Below are positions 32,619-41,327 of a stretch of 51,401 nt of DNA, piece after piece. Within the stretch, counting starts at the first letter, position 1. Every line of letters starts with the position of its first letter. Position numbers and translations under genes: made by a program. Under the pieces are notes generated by a model. The model saw only the letters and a list, made by a program, of their open reading frames with translations, was not told the DNA's origin and ran no database searches. The DNA is from Opitutaceae bacterium. Its GTDB lineage: Bacteria > Verrucomicrobiota > Verrucomicrobiia > Opitutales > Opitutaceae. The stretch lies in NCBI GenBank assembly GCA_947474995.1, contig CANJNJ010000016.1, positions 1 to 51,401 of the forward strand, read 5' to 3'.

Positions 32619-34265
32619 CTACCGCATCTTCTGCGCGAGGCCTTCCTGGAGAATCGCCAGCGCGCGTTCCCGGACCCGGGCATGTTCGTGCGCTTCGTCC
32701 AAGGTCATTTCCTGAAAACGCACCGTGTCGCCCGGCCGGACCTGGGCCATGAGCGGCAGATCATTCGCGATCACGTGCGCCACCTGCGGGTAGCCGCCGA
32801 TCGTCTGCGCGTCGGCGAGCAATACAATCGGCTGTCCATCCGGCGGAACCTGAATTGTCCCCGGAACCACCGCCGCCGACAAGAGTTCGCTCGGGGCGTT
32901 TCGCGCCAGGGCCGCACCGTGCAATCGCACGCCCATGCGATCGGCTTGGGGCGTCACCGTGTAGGTGCCTGAAAAAAATTCCGGGCCAAATTCATCGGCC
33001 TGCGCACCGCGGACAACACGAATTACCGGCGCACCGGAATAGTGCGGGAGAATTCGTTCATCGATATGCCAGCGGCCCCTGAGGCTGCGCGCCAACCCAG
33101 GGAGGGGCAGGACATCACCCGGATTCAGCGGGCGGCCGTTGAAGCCACCAAACGCGGCCCGCACATAGGTACTGCGGCTGCCCAGCACGAGGGGCACGTC
33201 CATCCCACCCGCGACGGCCAGGTAGCCTCGGCAGCCACGACGGACCTGCCCTATATTCAGCACGGTACCGGCCTTGATGAAAAGCGGCTGCCAACTCGGC
33301 AGGCCGGTGACCTCCGCTCCACCGAGCGCCACAATCGTGTCGTGGTGAAATTTTAATTCCGGCGCGATCATCGTGAATTCCAGGCCGGCCGCGCCCGGCG
33401 GATTGCCCACGAGGAGATTGGCCACGCGCAGCGCGAACGTGTCGGCCGCTCCACTCAGCACCACCCCCTCCGCCCGGTGGCCGACGCGACCGGCGTCCTG
33501 GACCGTCGTGAACACCCCAGGTCGAATCACCTCGATCCCGGCGCTCCCGTCCGGCCCCGCGCTCGGCGTGGTACCGCCCGGATAAATTTCCGCCGCCATC
33601 TGCGCAAACTCTTCCGGATGGATCGCCCGGAATTGCACATGATCGCCCGCCTCCAGCAGGGCCGGTTCGGAGCGACCCGGATCGAAGAGGCGCAGCGGGG
33701 TCCGACCGATCAGGCTCCACCCTCCCGGAGTCGCCAACGAATAAACTCCGGTCTGCGCTCCCCCGATTCCCACCGTCCCTGCCGGCACCCGGGGACGCGG
33801 CGTCGCTCGCCTTGGTGTGGCCAATTTTTCCGGCAGGCCGCCCAGATAGGGAAAGCCCGGGACAAAGCCGATCGCATGCACGAGGTAGTCCGCCCCCGAA
33901 TGCAACGCGATGACTTCACGCACCGGGAGCGCATGCTGGCCCGCCACTTCCTCGAGGTCCGGCCCAAACTCGCCCCCGTAACACACGGGGATTTCCACTC
34001 GCCTCGGCTCGCCCGAAACGACCGCGTGATCCGCCTCCGTCGCAATCGCCTCCAGGTCGGCGCCTAATTTGGCCAAGCTGTCGCTGTGCGCCGCGTCGTA
34101 GAACACGGCGACACTCGCGAAGGCGGGAACGACGTCGACGACTCCGCGCAACCGGCGGTGCTCGATCGCGGCCGCCAGGGACCGCACGCGGGCGACCATG
34201 GCCGAATCGACTACGCCACCCAGGGTCAGAACCACGGCCGAGTCGCCCAGCGGAGAGAGCGTCAT
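32619..34265 (-). CDS. pxpBC: 5-oxoprolinase PxpB-PxpC fusion (KipI-KipA / AHS1-AHS2)
   Basis: A 548-residue natural fusion of two subunits that are separate in Escherichia coli and Bacillus. Residues 1 to about 230 are PxpB (AHS1): MTLSPLGDSAVVL start and the signature HAIGFVPGFPYLGGLP, followed by VPAGTVGIGGAQTGVYSL. A short Gly/Pro/Ser-rich linker (about 230-242) leads to PxpC (AHS2), starting IEVIRPGVFTTVQDAGRVG and including LGGAEVTGLP, GYLAVAGGM and DRMGVRLHG. Together with PxpA it makes the complete ATP-dependent 5-oxoprolinase. The same two domains fused occur in allophanate and urea-linked enzymes too, but the adjacent pxpA settles the role. Confidence is high. Confidence 0.95.
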   Translation of the reverse strand: MTLSPLGDSAVVLTLGGVVDSAMVARVRSLAAAIEHRRLRGVVDVVPAFASVAVFYDAAHSDSLAKLGADLEAIATEADHAVVSGEPRRVEIPVCYGGEFGPDLEEVAGQHALPVREVIALHSGADYLVHAIGFVPGFPYLGGLPEKLATPRRATPRPRVPAGTVGIGGAQTGVYSLATPGGWSLIGRTPLRLFDPGRSEPALLEAGDHVQFRAIHPEEFAQMAAEIYPGGTTPSAGPDGSAGIEVIRPGVFTTVQDAGRVGHRAEGVVLSGAADTFALRVANLLVGNPPGAAGLEFTMIAPELKFHHDTIVALGGAEVTGLPSWQPLFIKAGTVLNIGQVRRGCRGYLAVAGGMDVPLVLGSRSTYVRAAFGGFNGRPLNPGDVLPLPGLARSLRGRWHIDERILPHYSGAPVIRVVRGAQADEFGPEFFSGTYTVTPQADRMGVRLHGAALARNAPSELLSAAVVPGTIQVPPDGQPIVLLADAQTIGGYPQVAHVIANDLPLMAQVRPGDTVRFQEMTLDEAHEHARVRERALAILQEGLAQKMR

Positions 34266-34563
34266 GCCGTCTTTATCCGCGGCGGCGCTCAGACTCGCAA
34301 AGAAAAAAGTCAGGCGCAGTTAGGATCGCACTCACCGAAAGGGAAAATCCGATCTTTCCAGCAGGCTTCGATCAAAATCCAAACCACCCTTAAGGACGAG
34401 CGTGAGGCATTTGCCGCGCACGGAGTGCACGGCCCACCCGGTATGGGCGCGACCGAGGACTTCTCAAACCAGCCGTTTTGGTTCAAGCCACTCGCTTCCT
34501 CGGAGAGTCATCTGCCTGCCATTCTGAGGAGAGCAAAGAACGACTGCGCTCCTCGAAATCATC
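34266..34563. other. Upstream region of pxpBC
   Basis: 298 bases between pxpBC and the first CHRD gene, both on the minus strand. It contains GAGGAG near 34531 mirrored by CTCCTC near 34553, which could end the CHRD transcript or be incidental. I see no clear promoter or RNA gene. Confidence 0.35.
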
Positions 34564-35877
34564 CTATTGTACCGCCGCCGAGGTGGAGTCCTCCGCGGGC
34601 ACGAAGCCGTTGAGCGTGCGAAGGTCGTTCACTTCCAGCAGCGCCGTGCCCGTCGTGCCCGTCGTGCCCGTCGACGAGGAAACGATGGCACTGTAATTGC
34701 CCGGGGGCAGCACCAACAAGAGCGCCGACTCGAGGCTATTGGTCGGGACACCCGGGACATTCGCCAGGTCCGTGCCCGTCGTCGCGCCCACGTCGTCGTT
34801 GCTCGCGATCGCCCGACCCGCCGAGTCATAGACGGTCAGCCGCGGATTGGCCAGGACGCCCGTCACGCCAAAGGCGGTCAGCGACGGACCCTTCGCCGTA
34901 ATCAGCGCCCGAATCGGATCCGGGCCGTTCACCGTGATGCCCTGGATCAGCACCTGGTCGCCCGTGCCCACCGTGCCGCGTACCGAAAGATTGGAGAAAC
35001 GCGTGCCCGCCACTTCGTCCGAAGCGCGCACCTGCCCGCGCAGCTCGCCCCCGGAAAACGTCCCCACCGTATGGAAGTTGAGGTAGGAGCCACCCGTCAG
35101 CAGCTTGATCACATCACCTGGGTACGGAATGTCGAAGGTCCCGGAAATGTGCCCATTCCCGTTGGAATAGGAACCACCGTTGGCGAACGTCGCGTTCGGA
35201 TTGTTCCCGAGGGTGACCACCACGCCGCCGCTCACGCCCGGCGCCCCTTCGTGGAAATGCGAATTGTTGAGCACGTTGTTAAAGTTGTAGAGCGAAAGGC
35301 GCAGGCTCACGCGGTTGTTGAAGGCATCGTAGAACATCACCGCGCCGCCAAAATCATTCAGCCCCGCGAAATTCAAGGCCGGAAACGCCGCCGCTTCCTG
35401 CGCCACCGTCATGTTCGCCACCAGCCGCTTCGGCTGCGCGATCAGCTGACCGCGCACTTCGCCGCTGGGAAATTGCGGTGAGTGATAGTTGAGGTAGGCT
35501 CCACCTTGCAGCAATTTCAGTTTGTCGCCGGGGTACGCCACGCTGCGCATCGCCGCGGTCAGCGTCCCACCGGTGTTGGTGAACGAGGCCAGGGGAAAAT
35601 GGATCACCGCCGAGCCGTTGGCCCCGGCCACCGCTTCCTGCACATGGGCGTCAGTCAGGGTGTTGGTGTAACCATTGATGGAAACGATGAGGTCGAATGC
35701 GTTCGCCCCGAGATCGTAGAGCATGATGGCCGTACCCCGGGCCACCGAGGCTGTGGCGGGCACTTCCTGCGTCGCATTGATCGTGGCGCGCAGTTCGATC
35801 ACTTGGGAGCGGGCGGAAAACGTGAAGGCAAAGATCGTCGCGAGAGCGGACAAACGACGAATTAGAGAGGTGGGCAT
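34564..35877 (-). CDS. Secreted CHRD-domain protein with C-terminal shared surface module (copy 1)
   Basis: The ATG at 35877 gives 437 residues with signal peptide MPTSLIRRLSALATIFAFTFSARSQ. Two CHRD domains follow (about 26-150 and 155-290); each has the pattern AIMLYDLGANAFDLIVSI, HxxEAxxG, and GDKLKLLQGGAYLNYHS...GEVRGQL. Residues about 300-437 form a beta-rich module (VRGTVGTGDQVLIQGITV, ALITAKGPSLTAFGV, NPRLTVYDSAGRAIASND, LVLPPGNYSAIV) also found in the neighbour at 35986 and the protein at 49268. Near the end, TGTTGTTGTALLEV is encoded by three exact 9-base repeats (34646-34672); its neighbour has two. The function of bacterial CHRD domains is unknown. It is probably an extracellular surface protein. 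Confidence 0.85.
   Translation of the reverse strand: MPTSLIRRLSALATIFAFTFSARSQVIELRATINATQEVPATASVARGTAIMLYDLGANAFDLIVSINGYTNTLTDAHVQEAVAGANGSAVIHFPLASFTNTGGTLTAAMRSVAYPGDKLKLLQGGAYLNYHSPQFPSGEVRGQLIAQPKRLVANMTVAQEAAAFPALNFAGLNDFGGAVMFYDAFNNRVSLRLSLYNFNNVLNNSHFHEGAPGVSGGVVVTLGNNPNATFANGGSYSNGNGHISGTFDIPYPGDVIKLLTGGSYLNFHTVGTFSGGELRGQVRASDEVAGTRFSNLSVRGTVGTGDQVLIQGITVNGPDPIRALITAKGPSLTAFGVTGVLANPRLTVYDSAGRAIASNDDVGATTGTDLANVPGVPTNSLESALLLVLPPGNYSAIVSSSTGTTGTTGTALLEVNDLRTLNGFVPAEDSTSAAVQ
34604..35065. repeat. Near-identical segment shared by the two CHRD genes
   Basis: Copy at about 34604-35065 matches about 36031-36485. Long runs are identical; for example the stretch around the ATTGCCCGGGGGCAGCACC word agrees for more than 60 bases (near 34697 and 36108). 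This points to recent duplication or gene conversion rather than old paralogy alone. Confidence 0.75.
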
Positions 35878-35925
35878 GGGTGTCTGGTTGGGAAATTGCA
35901 GCAGCTTCGATGCGGGTCTTAGCAA

Positions 35926-35955
35926 GAACCCGGCGCCCTCACGGGCACCGGGTTC
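35926..35955 (-). terminator. Hairpin between the two CHRD genes
   Basis: GAACCCGG (35926-35933) / CCGGGTTC (35948-35955) with an almost complementary inner part (CGCCC / GGGCA). It lies 31 bases past the stop of the upstream CHRD gene and 49 before the next start. The T content after it is low, so termination is likely only partial. Confidence 0.5.
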
Positions 35956-35985
35956 GAGTGGTAAACAAAAAATCTGGACCGCGTC

Positions 35986-37293
35986 TTACTGGGTCGCGGC
36001 GGGATGGGTCTCCTCCGCGGTCACGAAGCCGTTGAGGGTGCGCAGATCGTTCACTTCCAGCAGCGCCGTGCCCGTCGTGCCCGTCGATGAGGAAACAATC
36101 GCGCTGTAATTGCCCGGGGGCAGCACCAACAAGAGCGCCGACTCGAGGCTATTGGTCGGGACCCCCGGGACATTCGCCAGGTCCGTGCCCGTCGTCGCGC
36201 CCACGTCGTCGTTGCTCGCGATCGCCCGGCCCGCCGAGTCATAGACGGTCAGCCGCGGATTCGCCAAAACGCCCGACACGCCAAAGGCCGTCAACGACGG
36301 GCCCTTCGCCGTAATCAGCGCCCGAATCGGATCCGACCCGTTCACCGTGATGCCTTGAATCAACACCTGGTCGCCCGTGCCCACGGTGCCACGGACCGAC
36401 AGATTCGAAAAGCGCGTGCCCGCCACTTCGTCGGACGCGCGCACCTGCCCGCGCAGTTCGCCAGCCGCAAACGCCGTGCTGTGGAAATTCAGATAGGCGC
36501 CGCCCGTCAGCAGCTTGATCGGGTCGCCGCCCGTGTAGGGAATGTCGAAGGTGCCCGCGATGTGTCCGTTCACGTTCGAATACGAGCCGCCGTTGGCGAA
36601 CGTCGCGTTCGCGTTATTGCCCAACGTGACCACCACGCCCCCGCTCACTCCGGGCGCACCTTCGTGAAAGTGCGAGTTGTTGAGCGTGTTGTTAAAATTG
36701 TAGACCGAAATCCGCAGGCTGATCCGATTGGCCAGCAGGTCATAGTACATCACGGCCCCACCGAAATCGTTCAGTCCCGCCAGATTTACCGCCGGAAAAG
36801 CCGCCGCTTCCTGCGCCACCGTCATGTTCGCCACCAGCCGTTTCGGTTGGGGGACCAAGCGGCCGCGAATTTCGCCACCCGGAAACTGCGCCGTGTGGAT
36901 GTTAAAGTAAGCGCCGCCTTGTAACAGGGTCAGCGGAGTGCCCAGATGGGCGATGCTGCGGAACGTCGCGGTCAGCGAGTTGCCGCTGCGGGAGTAAACG
37001 GCCTCGGCCCCCAGGCCCGTGACCACGGGACCGGCCACGCCCGGTGCACCCTCGTGAATGTGCGACGCCGTCGCGGTGTTCGCCAGATTGTTGATCGAGA
37101 CAATCAGATCAAATTTGTTCGCCCCGAGATCGTAGAGCATGATGGCCGAGCCGCTCGCGGGCGACGAATTCGCGGGCACTTCCTGAGCCCCGTCGATGGT
37201 GGCGCGCAATTCAATGACCTGAGCGCGAGTGGTGACGGCGAGCGCGCATAACGCGCCCACAAACAGCAGCCGGCGGATGGAGATAATATTCAT
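35986..37293 (-). CDS. Secreted CHRD-domain protein with C-terminal shared surface module (copy 2)
   Basis: The ATG at 37293 gives 435 residues with signal peptide MNIISIRRLLFVGALCALAVTTRAQ. The layout is the same as the downstream copy: CHRD domain 1 (IELRATIDGAQEVPANSS, HIHEGAPG), CHRD domain 2 (NLAGLNDFGGAVMYYDLL, FHEGAPGVSGGVVVTLG) and the C-terminal module. The two are close paralogues. Their 3' halves are near-identical even at silent positions, while the 5' halves differ clearly. It has two 9-base repeats (36068-36085) where copy 1 has three. It may be a surface or biofilm protein; function unknown. Confidence 0.85.
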   Translation of the reverse strand: MNIISIRRLLFVGALCALAVTTRAQVIELRATIDGAQEVPANSSPASGSAIMLYDLGANKFDLIVSINNLANTATASHIHEGAPGVAGPVVTGLGAEAVYSRSGNSLTATFRSIAHLGTPLTLLQGGAYFNIHTAQFPGGEIRGRLVPQPKRLVANMTVAQEAAAFPAVNLAGLNDFGGAVMYYDLLANRISLRISVYNFNNTLNNSHFHEGAPGVSGGVVVTLGNNANATFANGGSYSNVNGHIAGTFDIPYTGGDPIKLLTGGAYLNFHSTAFAAGELRGQVRASDEVAGTRFSNLSVRGTVGTGDQVLIQGITVNGSDPIRALITAKGPSLTAFGVSGVLANPRLTVYDSAGRAIASNDDVGATTGTDLANVPGVPTNSLESALLLVLPPGNYSAIVSSSTGTTGTALLEVNDLRTLNGFVTAEETHPAATQ

Positions 37294-37473
37294 ATGGGTG
37301 GGCTTTAGGGGTAAACGCCCGACCAAAGACCGGCACGCGTGGAAAGGTAACAGGATGGTAAGAATTGCCCGAAAATCGCCGCCGGCGAAAAAAAGTCTGA
37401 GCTGTGTCGCGCGCGGATAATTGGGTGGATTACGTTGTATTTTCGCCGCAAATCGGTGACCTGATTTATTTCC

Positions 37474-38127
37474 ATGAAAGCCCGCCTCCCTATTCTTATC
37501 CTTTGCCTGTCATCACTCGTGTTCACGGCCTGCCCGGATACGAAGGTCACGAGCTATCGCGTCCCAAAGGAAAAGGAGCCCACGATGCCCGTGGCCGCCG
37601 CGGCCGGGTCCCCTTCCGCCCCGACGCCGCCGATGGCTTCCGCCGCTCCGGCCATGGGGGCCCCCGGCATGGCCGGCACTCCGGTGGCGACGGCGACGGG
37701 CACAAATCTGACTTGGACTGCGCCGGCTCATTGGAAGACGAAGGCCGCCTCCGCCATGCGCAAGGGCACCTACACGCTGCCCGGTGACGGTGGCGCGGAT
37801 GCCGAACTTGCGATCACCGCGTTTCCCGGCGACGTCGGCGGCGAACTGGCCAACGTCAACCGCTGGCGCGGCCAAATTCAATTGCCGCCAGTCGGTGAGC
37901 CTGCCCTCGCGACCGCGATCACCCGCCTCGAGAAAAACGGTTTGAAGATCGCCATCGTCGACGCCGTCGGGCCCGGCGCCACGCCGCAGCACCTCCTCGG
38001 GGCGATGATTCCGTTTGGCGGCGCCACCTGGTTTTTCAAGATCACCGGACCGGACGCGACGGTCACGAAGGAAAAATCTGCGTTCCTCTCCTTCCTGGAT
38101 AGCATCAAGCCCGCCGCGACCCCATGA
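37474..38127 (+). CDS. Putative lipoprotein upstream of resB-ccsA
   Basis: A 217-residue protein with a lipoprotein signal: MKARLPILILCLSSLVFTAC, with lipobox VFTAC at residues 16-20. After the Cys comes a Pro/Ala/Met-rich linker (about 35-78) and then a soluble domain (about 80-210) with WTAPAHWKTK, a GTYTLPG strand, AELAITAFPGDVGG and MIPFGGATWFFKITG. I do not recognise the family; the fold looks like a small beta-rich domain of the kind seen in protein families of unknown function. Its stop codon overlaps the resB start by four bases, so it belongs to the cytochrome c maturation operon and may act with ResB or CcsA at the periplasmic face. Confidence 0.75.
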   Translation: MKARLPILILCLSSLVFTACPDTKVTSYRVPKEKEPTMPVAAAAGSPSAPTPPMASAAPAMGAPGMAGTPVATATGTNLTWTAPAHWKTKAASAMRKGTYTLPGDGGADAELAITAFPGDVGGELANVNRWRGQIQLPPVGEPALATAITRLEKNGLKIAIVDAVGPGATPQHLLGAMIPFGGATWFFKITGPDATVTKEKSAFLSFLDSIKPAATP

Positions 38128-39308
38128 CCGACGCTGTCCGGCAGTTCCGCGATTTCTTCGTTTCCCTCAAGCTCACGGTGTTCCTGTTGGTGCTGGGTAT
38201 TTTGCTGATTTTTGCCGCGACCTTGGACCAGGTGAACCTCGGCATCTGGGCCGTGCAGGAAAAGTACTTTCGCTCGTTCTTCGTGCTCTGGCGGGTCGGA
38301 GACGTGCCCGTGCCGGTGTTCCCGGGCGGCTACCTGATCGGCGGCCTGCTCCTGGTGAACCTAGTGTCCGCCCACGCTTATCGCTTCAAGATGGCCTGGC
38401 GTAAGAGTGGCATTTTTCTGACGCATGCCGGCTTGATTCTCCTGCTGGTCGGCGAATTGCTGAGTGGAATTTGGCAGCAGGATTTCAGCATGCGCCTGTC
38501 GGAGGACGAACCGAAGAATTATTCCGAGAGTTACCAGCACAACGAACTCGTGATCGTCGACACAACGGATGCGGCGAACGATGACGTCGTTTCCATTCCC
38601 GAGGGCGTGCTCGCCAAGGGCGATGTCGTGCAGCACCCGAAACTGCCGTTTCGCGTCGTAACCAAACTGTACTACCCCAATTCGTCGCTGCGAATGCACG
38701 ACGAAACCAAGGCGGCGGCGGGGACGGAACCACCCTCCCCCGCCACGACCGGATTCGGCACCAGGGTTGTCGCCATTCCCCTGCGCGTCACCTACAAGCA
38801 GGATGAGCGCAACCTCGCCACGGCCTACATCGAATTGGTGGGGCCCGAAGGCAGCATCGGCACCTGGCTGGTTTCGACCCATCCCGATTTGCTGCCGCAG
38901 GCCTTCGAGCATGGCGGGCGCTCGTGGCGGATCGCCTTCCGCCCGCGACGCGAGTACAAGCCGTTCCAGCTCACGCTGCTGAAATTCAGCCACGACCGCT
39001 ACGCTGGCACCGACATTCCCAAAAACTTCTCCAGCCGCATCCGACTCCAGACGCCGAACGGCCAGGACGATCGCGAAGTGCTCATCTACATGAACAATCC
39101 CCTGCGCTACGCCGGGCTCACGTTCTACCAGGCCAGCTTCGAAAAGGATAACCCGAAGGTCACCATCCTGCAGGTAGTCAAGAACCCGAGCTGGATGCTG
39201 CCCTATGTCGCCTGTGCGCTGATGACCCTCGGGCTGATCATCCAATTCGGCATCCATCTCGTCGGCTTTGTGCAGAAGCGCCGCGCTCCCCGTCCCGTCG
39301 TCGCATGA
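38124..39308 (+). CDS. resB: Cytochrome c biogenesis protein ResB
   Basis: System II cytochrome c maturation protein that works with CcsA to carry haem and attach it to apocytochromes. The 394-residue product has membrane segments near 14-32, 68-85 and 95-115, a large extracytoplasmic domain (about 115-355), and a last membrane segment near 365-385 (LPYVACALMTLGLIIQFGI). Family words are FFVSLKLTVFLLVLGILLI near the N-terminus and NNPLRYAGLTFYQASFEKD in the soluble domain. It overlaps the lipoprotein gene before it and the ccsA gene after it by four bases each. The three are one translationally coupled operon. Confidence 0.9.
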   Translation: MTDAVRQFRDFFVSLKLTVFLLVLGILLIFAATLDQVNLGIWAVQEKYFRSFFVLWRVGDVPVPVFPGGYLIGGLLLVNLVSAHAYRFKMAWRKSGIFLTHAGLILLLVGELLSGIWQQDFSMRLSEDEPKNYSESYQHNELVIVDTTDAANDDVVSIPEGVLAKGDVVQHPKLPFRVVTKLYYPNSSLRMHDETKAAAGTEPPSPATTGFGTRVVAIPLRVTYKQDERNLATAYIELVGPEGSIGTWLVSTHPDLLPQAFEHGGRSWRIAFRPRREYKPFQLTLLKFSHDRYAGTDIPKNFSSRIRLQTPNGQDDREVLIYMNNPLRYAGLTFYQASFEKDNPKVTILQVVKNPSWMLPYVACALMTLGLIIQFGIHLVGFVQKRRAPRPVVA

Positions 39309-41200
39309 AAAAATATTTTCCCTTCCTCATCGTGCTGGTCGTGCTCCTCGGGGTCGGCGCGAAGCTCCTCCCGCCAAAAAACTCCGGGCCCTATGATGTC
39401 GTTGGCTTCGGCCAGCTGCCGGTGCTGGAGAACGGCCGGTTTAAGCCGCTGCACACGGTCGCGCGCAATTCGCTGCTACAATTCCAGGGCCGCCAGCGCG
39501 TCGTGGCAGCGGACGGTCGGGAACTCACCCCCGGGGAATGGTTGATGGATGTGACGTTCCATTCCGACCTCGCGGACACGTATCAAACCTTCGAGATCGT
39601 ACATCCGGAGGTGCTGGCGATTTTTGATTTGAATCCGGACAGCGGCCTGGCGGGAAAGCGTTTCTCCTTCCGCCAGATGGATGGGAAGCTCGCCGAGCTT
39701 GAGCGACAGGCGAAACTCGCGTTCCCCGTCGAGTCTGCCGTGCGCACCACTTTTCAGCGCGCCGTGGTGCAACTCTACGCCAACCTGCTCCACTACCAGC
39801 GGCTCAAATATACTCTGGTCGGCCCGGGGCGCGACGACTTCCTCGGCGACCTGCTGAAATTCCAGGAAAACCTGCCCGCCGGCATCGCCGCGATCCAGGC
39901 CCGGGAAGCCAAGCAGCCGTACGACGAAAAGGCCTTCGCCGCCATCGTCGGAGTCGGAGAGGTCATCGAGGCGATGTCCAAGACCGCCGAGATCCTGGTC
40001 ATTCCGCCCGATACGACCGAGGCCGATCCCACGGCCTGGCAAACCGCCGGCGCGGCGCTCCTCGACACCTTCAAGACCAAGCAGGTCAGTGCCGCCGCCC
40101 TGGCCTATGCCGGTCTCGCCCACGCCTGGCGACTGCACCAACCCGAGCAGTTCAACCAACTCATCAAGCTCTACCGGGCCGATTTGGCCAAGCGGTTCGC
40201 CCCGCAGGTCGCCAAGGCCCAGGCGGAAACGCGCTTCAACGTCGCCGAGCCGTTTTATAGCGGCCTGATAATTTACGCTCTCGCGGCTTTCTTGGCCATC
40301 TTCTCCTGGCTCGCGTGGCCCGAGACCCTCGGCCGGACCGCGTTCTGGCTCGTCGCCCTCGGCTGGATTATTTCCACCGGCGGCATCGTTACGCGCATGT
40401 TCCTCGAAGGCCGCCCGCCCGTCACCAACCTGTACTCGTCCGCCCTTTTCATCGGCTGGGGCGCGGTCGCGCTTTGCCTCGTCCTGGAATACCTCTATCG
40501 CAACGCCATTGGCAGCGTGGCCGCGGGCACCGTGGGGTTCAGCACGCTCTTCATCGCCCACTATCTCCAGCTCAGCGGCGACACGCTCGAGATGATGCGC
40601 GCCGTCCTCGATTCCAATTTCTGGCTCGCGACCCACGTGGTGATTGTCTCAACGGGCTACGCTTCGACGTTCCTGGCGGGCTTCCTCGCCATCATCTACA
40701 TCTTCCGCGGTTTTTTCACGCGCTCGCTCGACAAAGCGACCGCCGACGCCCTCACGCGGATGGTCTACGGCATTGTCTGCTTCGCGACGCTCTTCAGCTT
40801 CACCGGCACCGTCCTCGGCGGCATTTGGGCTGACCAGTCGTGGGGCCGGTTCTGGGGCTGGGACCCCAAGGAAAACGGCGCGCTCATCATCGTCGTCTGG
40901 AACGCCATTGTGCTCCATGCGCGGTGGGGCGGGATGATCAAACAGCGCGGGCTCATGTGCCTGGCTGTCGGCGGCAACATCGTGACGAGTTGGAGCTGGT
41001 TTGGCACCAACATGCTCGGCGTCGGCCTGCACAGCTACGGATTCACCGATGCGGCTTTTGTCGTGCTCACGTCGTTTGTGGTGAGCCAAATCGCCATCAT
41101 CGCCCTGGCCAATGTGCCGCTGGAGAAGTGGCGGAGCTTTCAGGGCGGCGCCGAGGTCCGGAGCACGCCCCGGCCCGCCGACACCGCGTCCGTACGGTAA
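39305..41200 (+). CDS. ccsA: Cytochrome c biogenesis protein CcsA/ResC with N-terminal extension
   Basis: Haem-handling membrane protein of system II. The 631-residue chain has an N-terminal membrane anchor (MKKYFPFLIVLVVLLGVGAKLL), then a soluble region of about 270 residues starting FGQLPVLENGRFKPLHTVAR, and then the CcsA membrane core from about residue 320. The core contains the haem-binding WWD motif WGRFWGWDPKENGALI (about 510-525) and the conserved His of AHYLQL, THVVIV, LHARWG and LHSYG. Classical CcsA is about 320 residues, so the N-terminal half is an extra domain known from related phyla. The start overlaps resB by four bases. It is the last gene of its operon. Confidence 0.93.
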   Translation: MKKYFPFLIVLVVLLGVGAKLLPPKNSGPYDVVGFGQLPVLENGRFKPLHTVARNSLLQFQGRQRVVAADGRELTPGEWLMDVTFHSDLADTYQTFEIVHPEVLAIFDLNPDSGLAGKRFSFRQMDGKLAELERQAKLAFPVESAVRTTFQRAVVQLYANLLHYQRLKYTLVGPGRDDFLGDLLKFQENLPAGIAAIQAREAKQPYDEKAFAAIVGVGEVIEAMSKTAEILVIPPDTTEADPTAWQTAGAALLDTFKTKQVSAAALAYAGLAHAWRLHQPEQFNQLIKLYRADLAKRFAPQVAKAQAETRFNVAEPFYSGLIIYALAAFLAIFSWLAWPETLGRTAFWLVALGWIISTGGIVTRMFLEGRPPVTNLYSSALFIGWGAVALCLVLEYLYRNAIGSVAAGTVGFSTLFIAHYLQLSGDTLEMMRAVLDSNFWLATHVVIVSTGYASTFLAGFLAIIYIFRGFFTRSLDKATADALTRMVYGIVCFATLFSFTGTVLGGIWADQSWGRFWGWDPKENGALIIVVWNAIVLHARWGGMIKQRGLMCLAVGGNIVTSWSWFGTNMLGVGLHSYGFTDAAFVVLTSFVVSQIAIIALANVPLEKWRSFQGGAEVRSTPRPADTASVR

Positions 41201-41219
41201 GTCGCGGGTTCGGCGCGAC
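41201..41219. repeat. Palindrome at the ccsA / recN convergent junction
   Basis: GTCGCG (41201-41206) / CGCGAC (41214-41219) with a 7-base loop, directly after the ccsA stop. Further short palindromes (GTGAC-GT-GTCAC and GGCCC-TTG-GGGCC) follow in the same 127-base gap. It may end transcription from both sides. Confidence 0.4.
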
Positions 41220-41327
41220 CGAAGGGTCCGATCAACTTCATGATCCAAGGCCGCGTGCGGAGCGCCCGGCCCACCTTTCAGCCTCTTCGTGACGTGTCAC
41301 AGAATGACTGGCCCTTGGGGCCACGCT

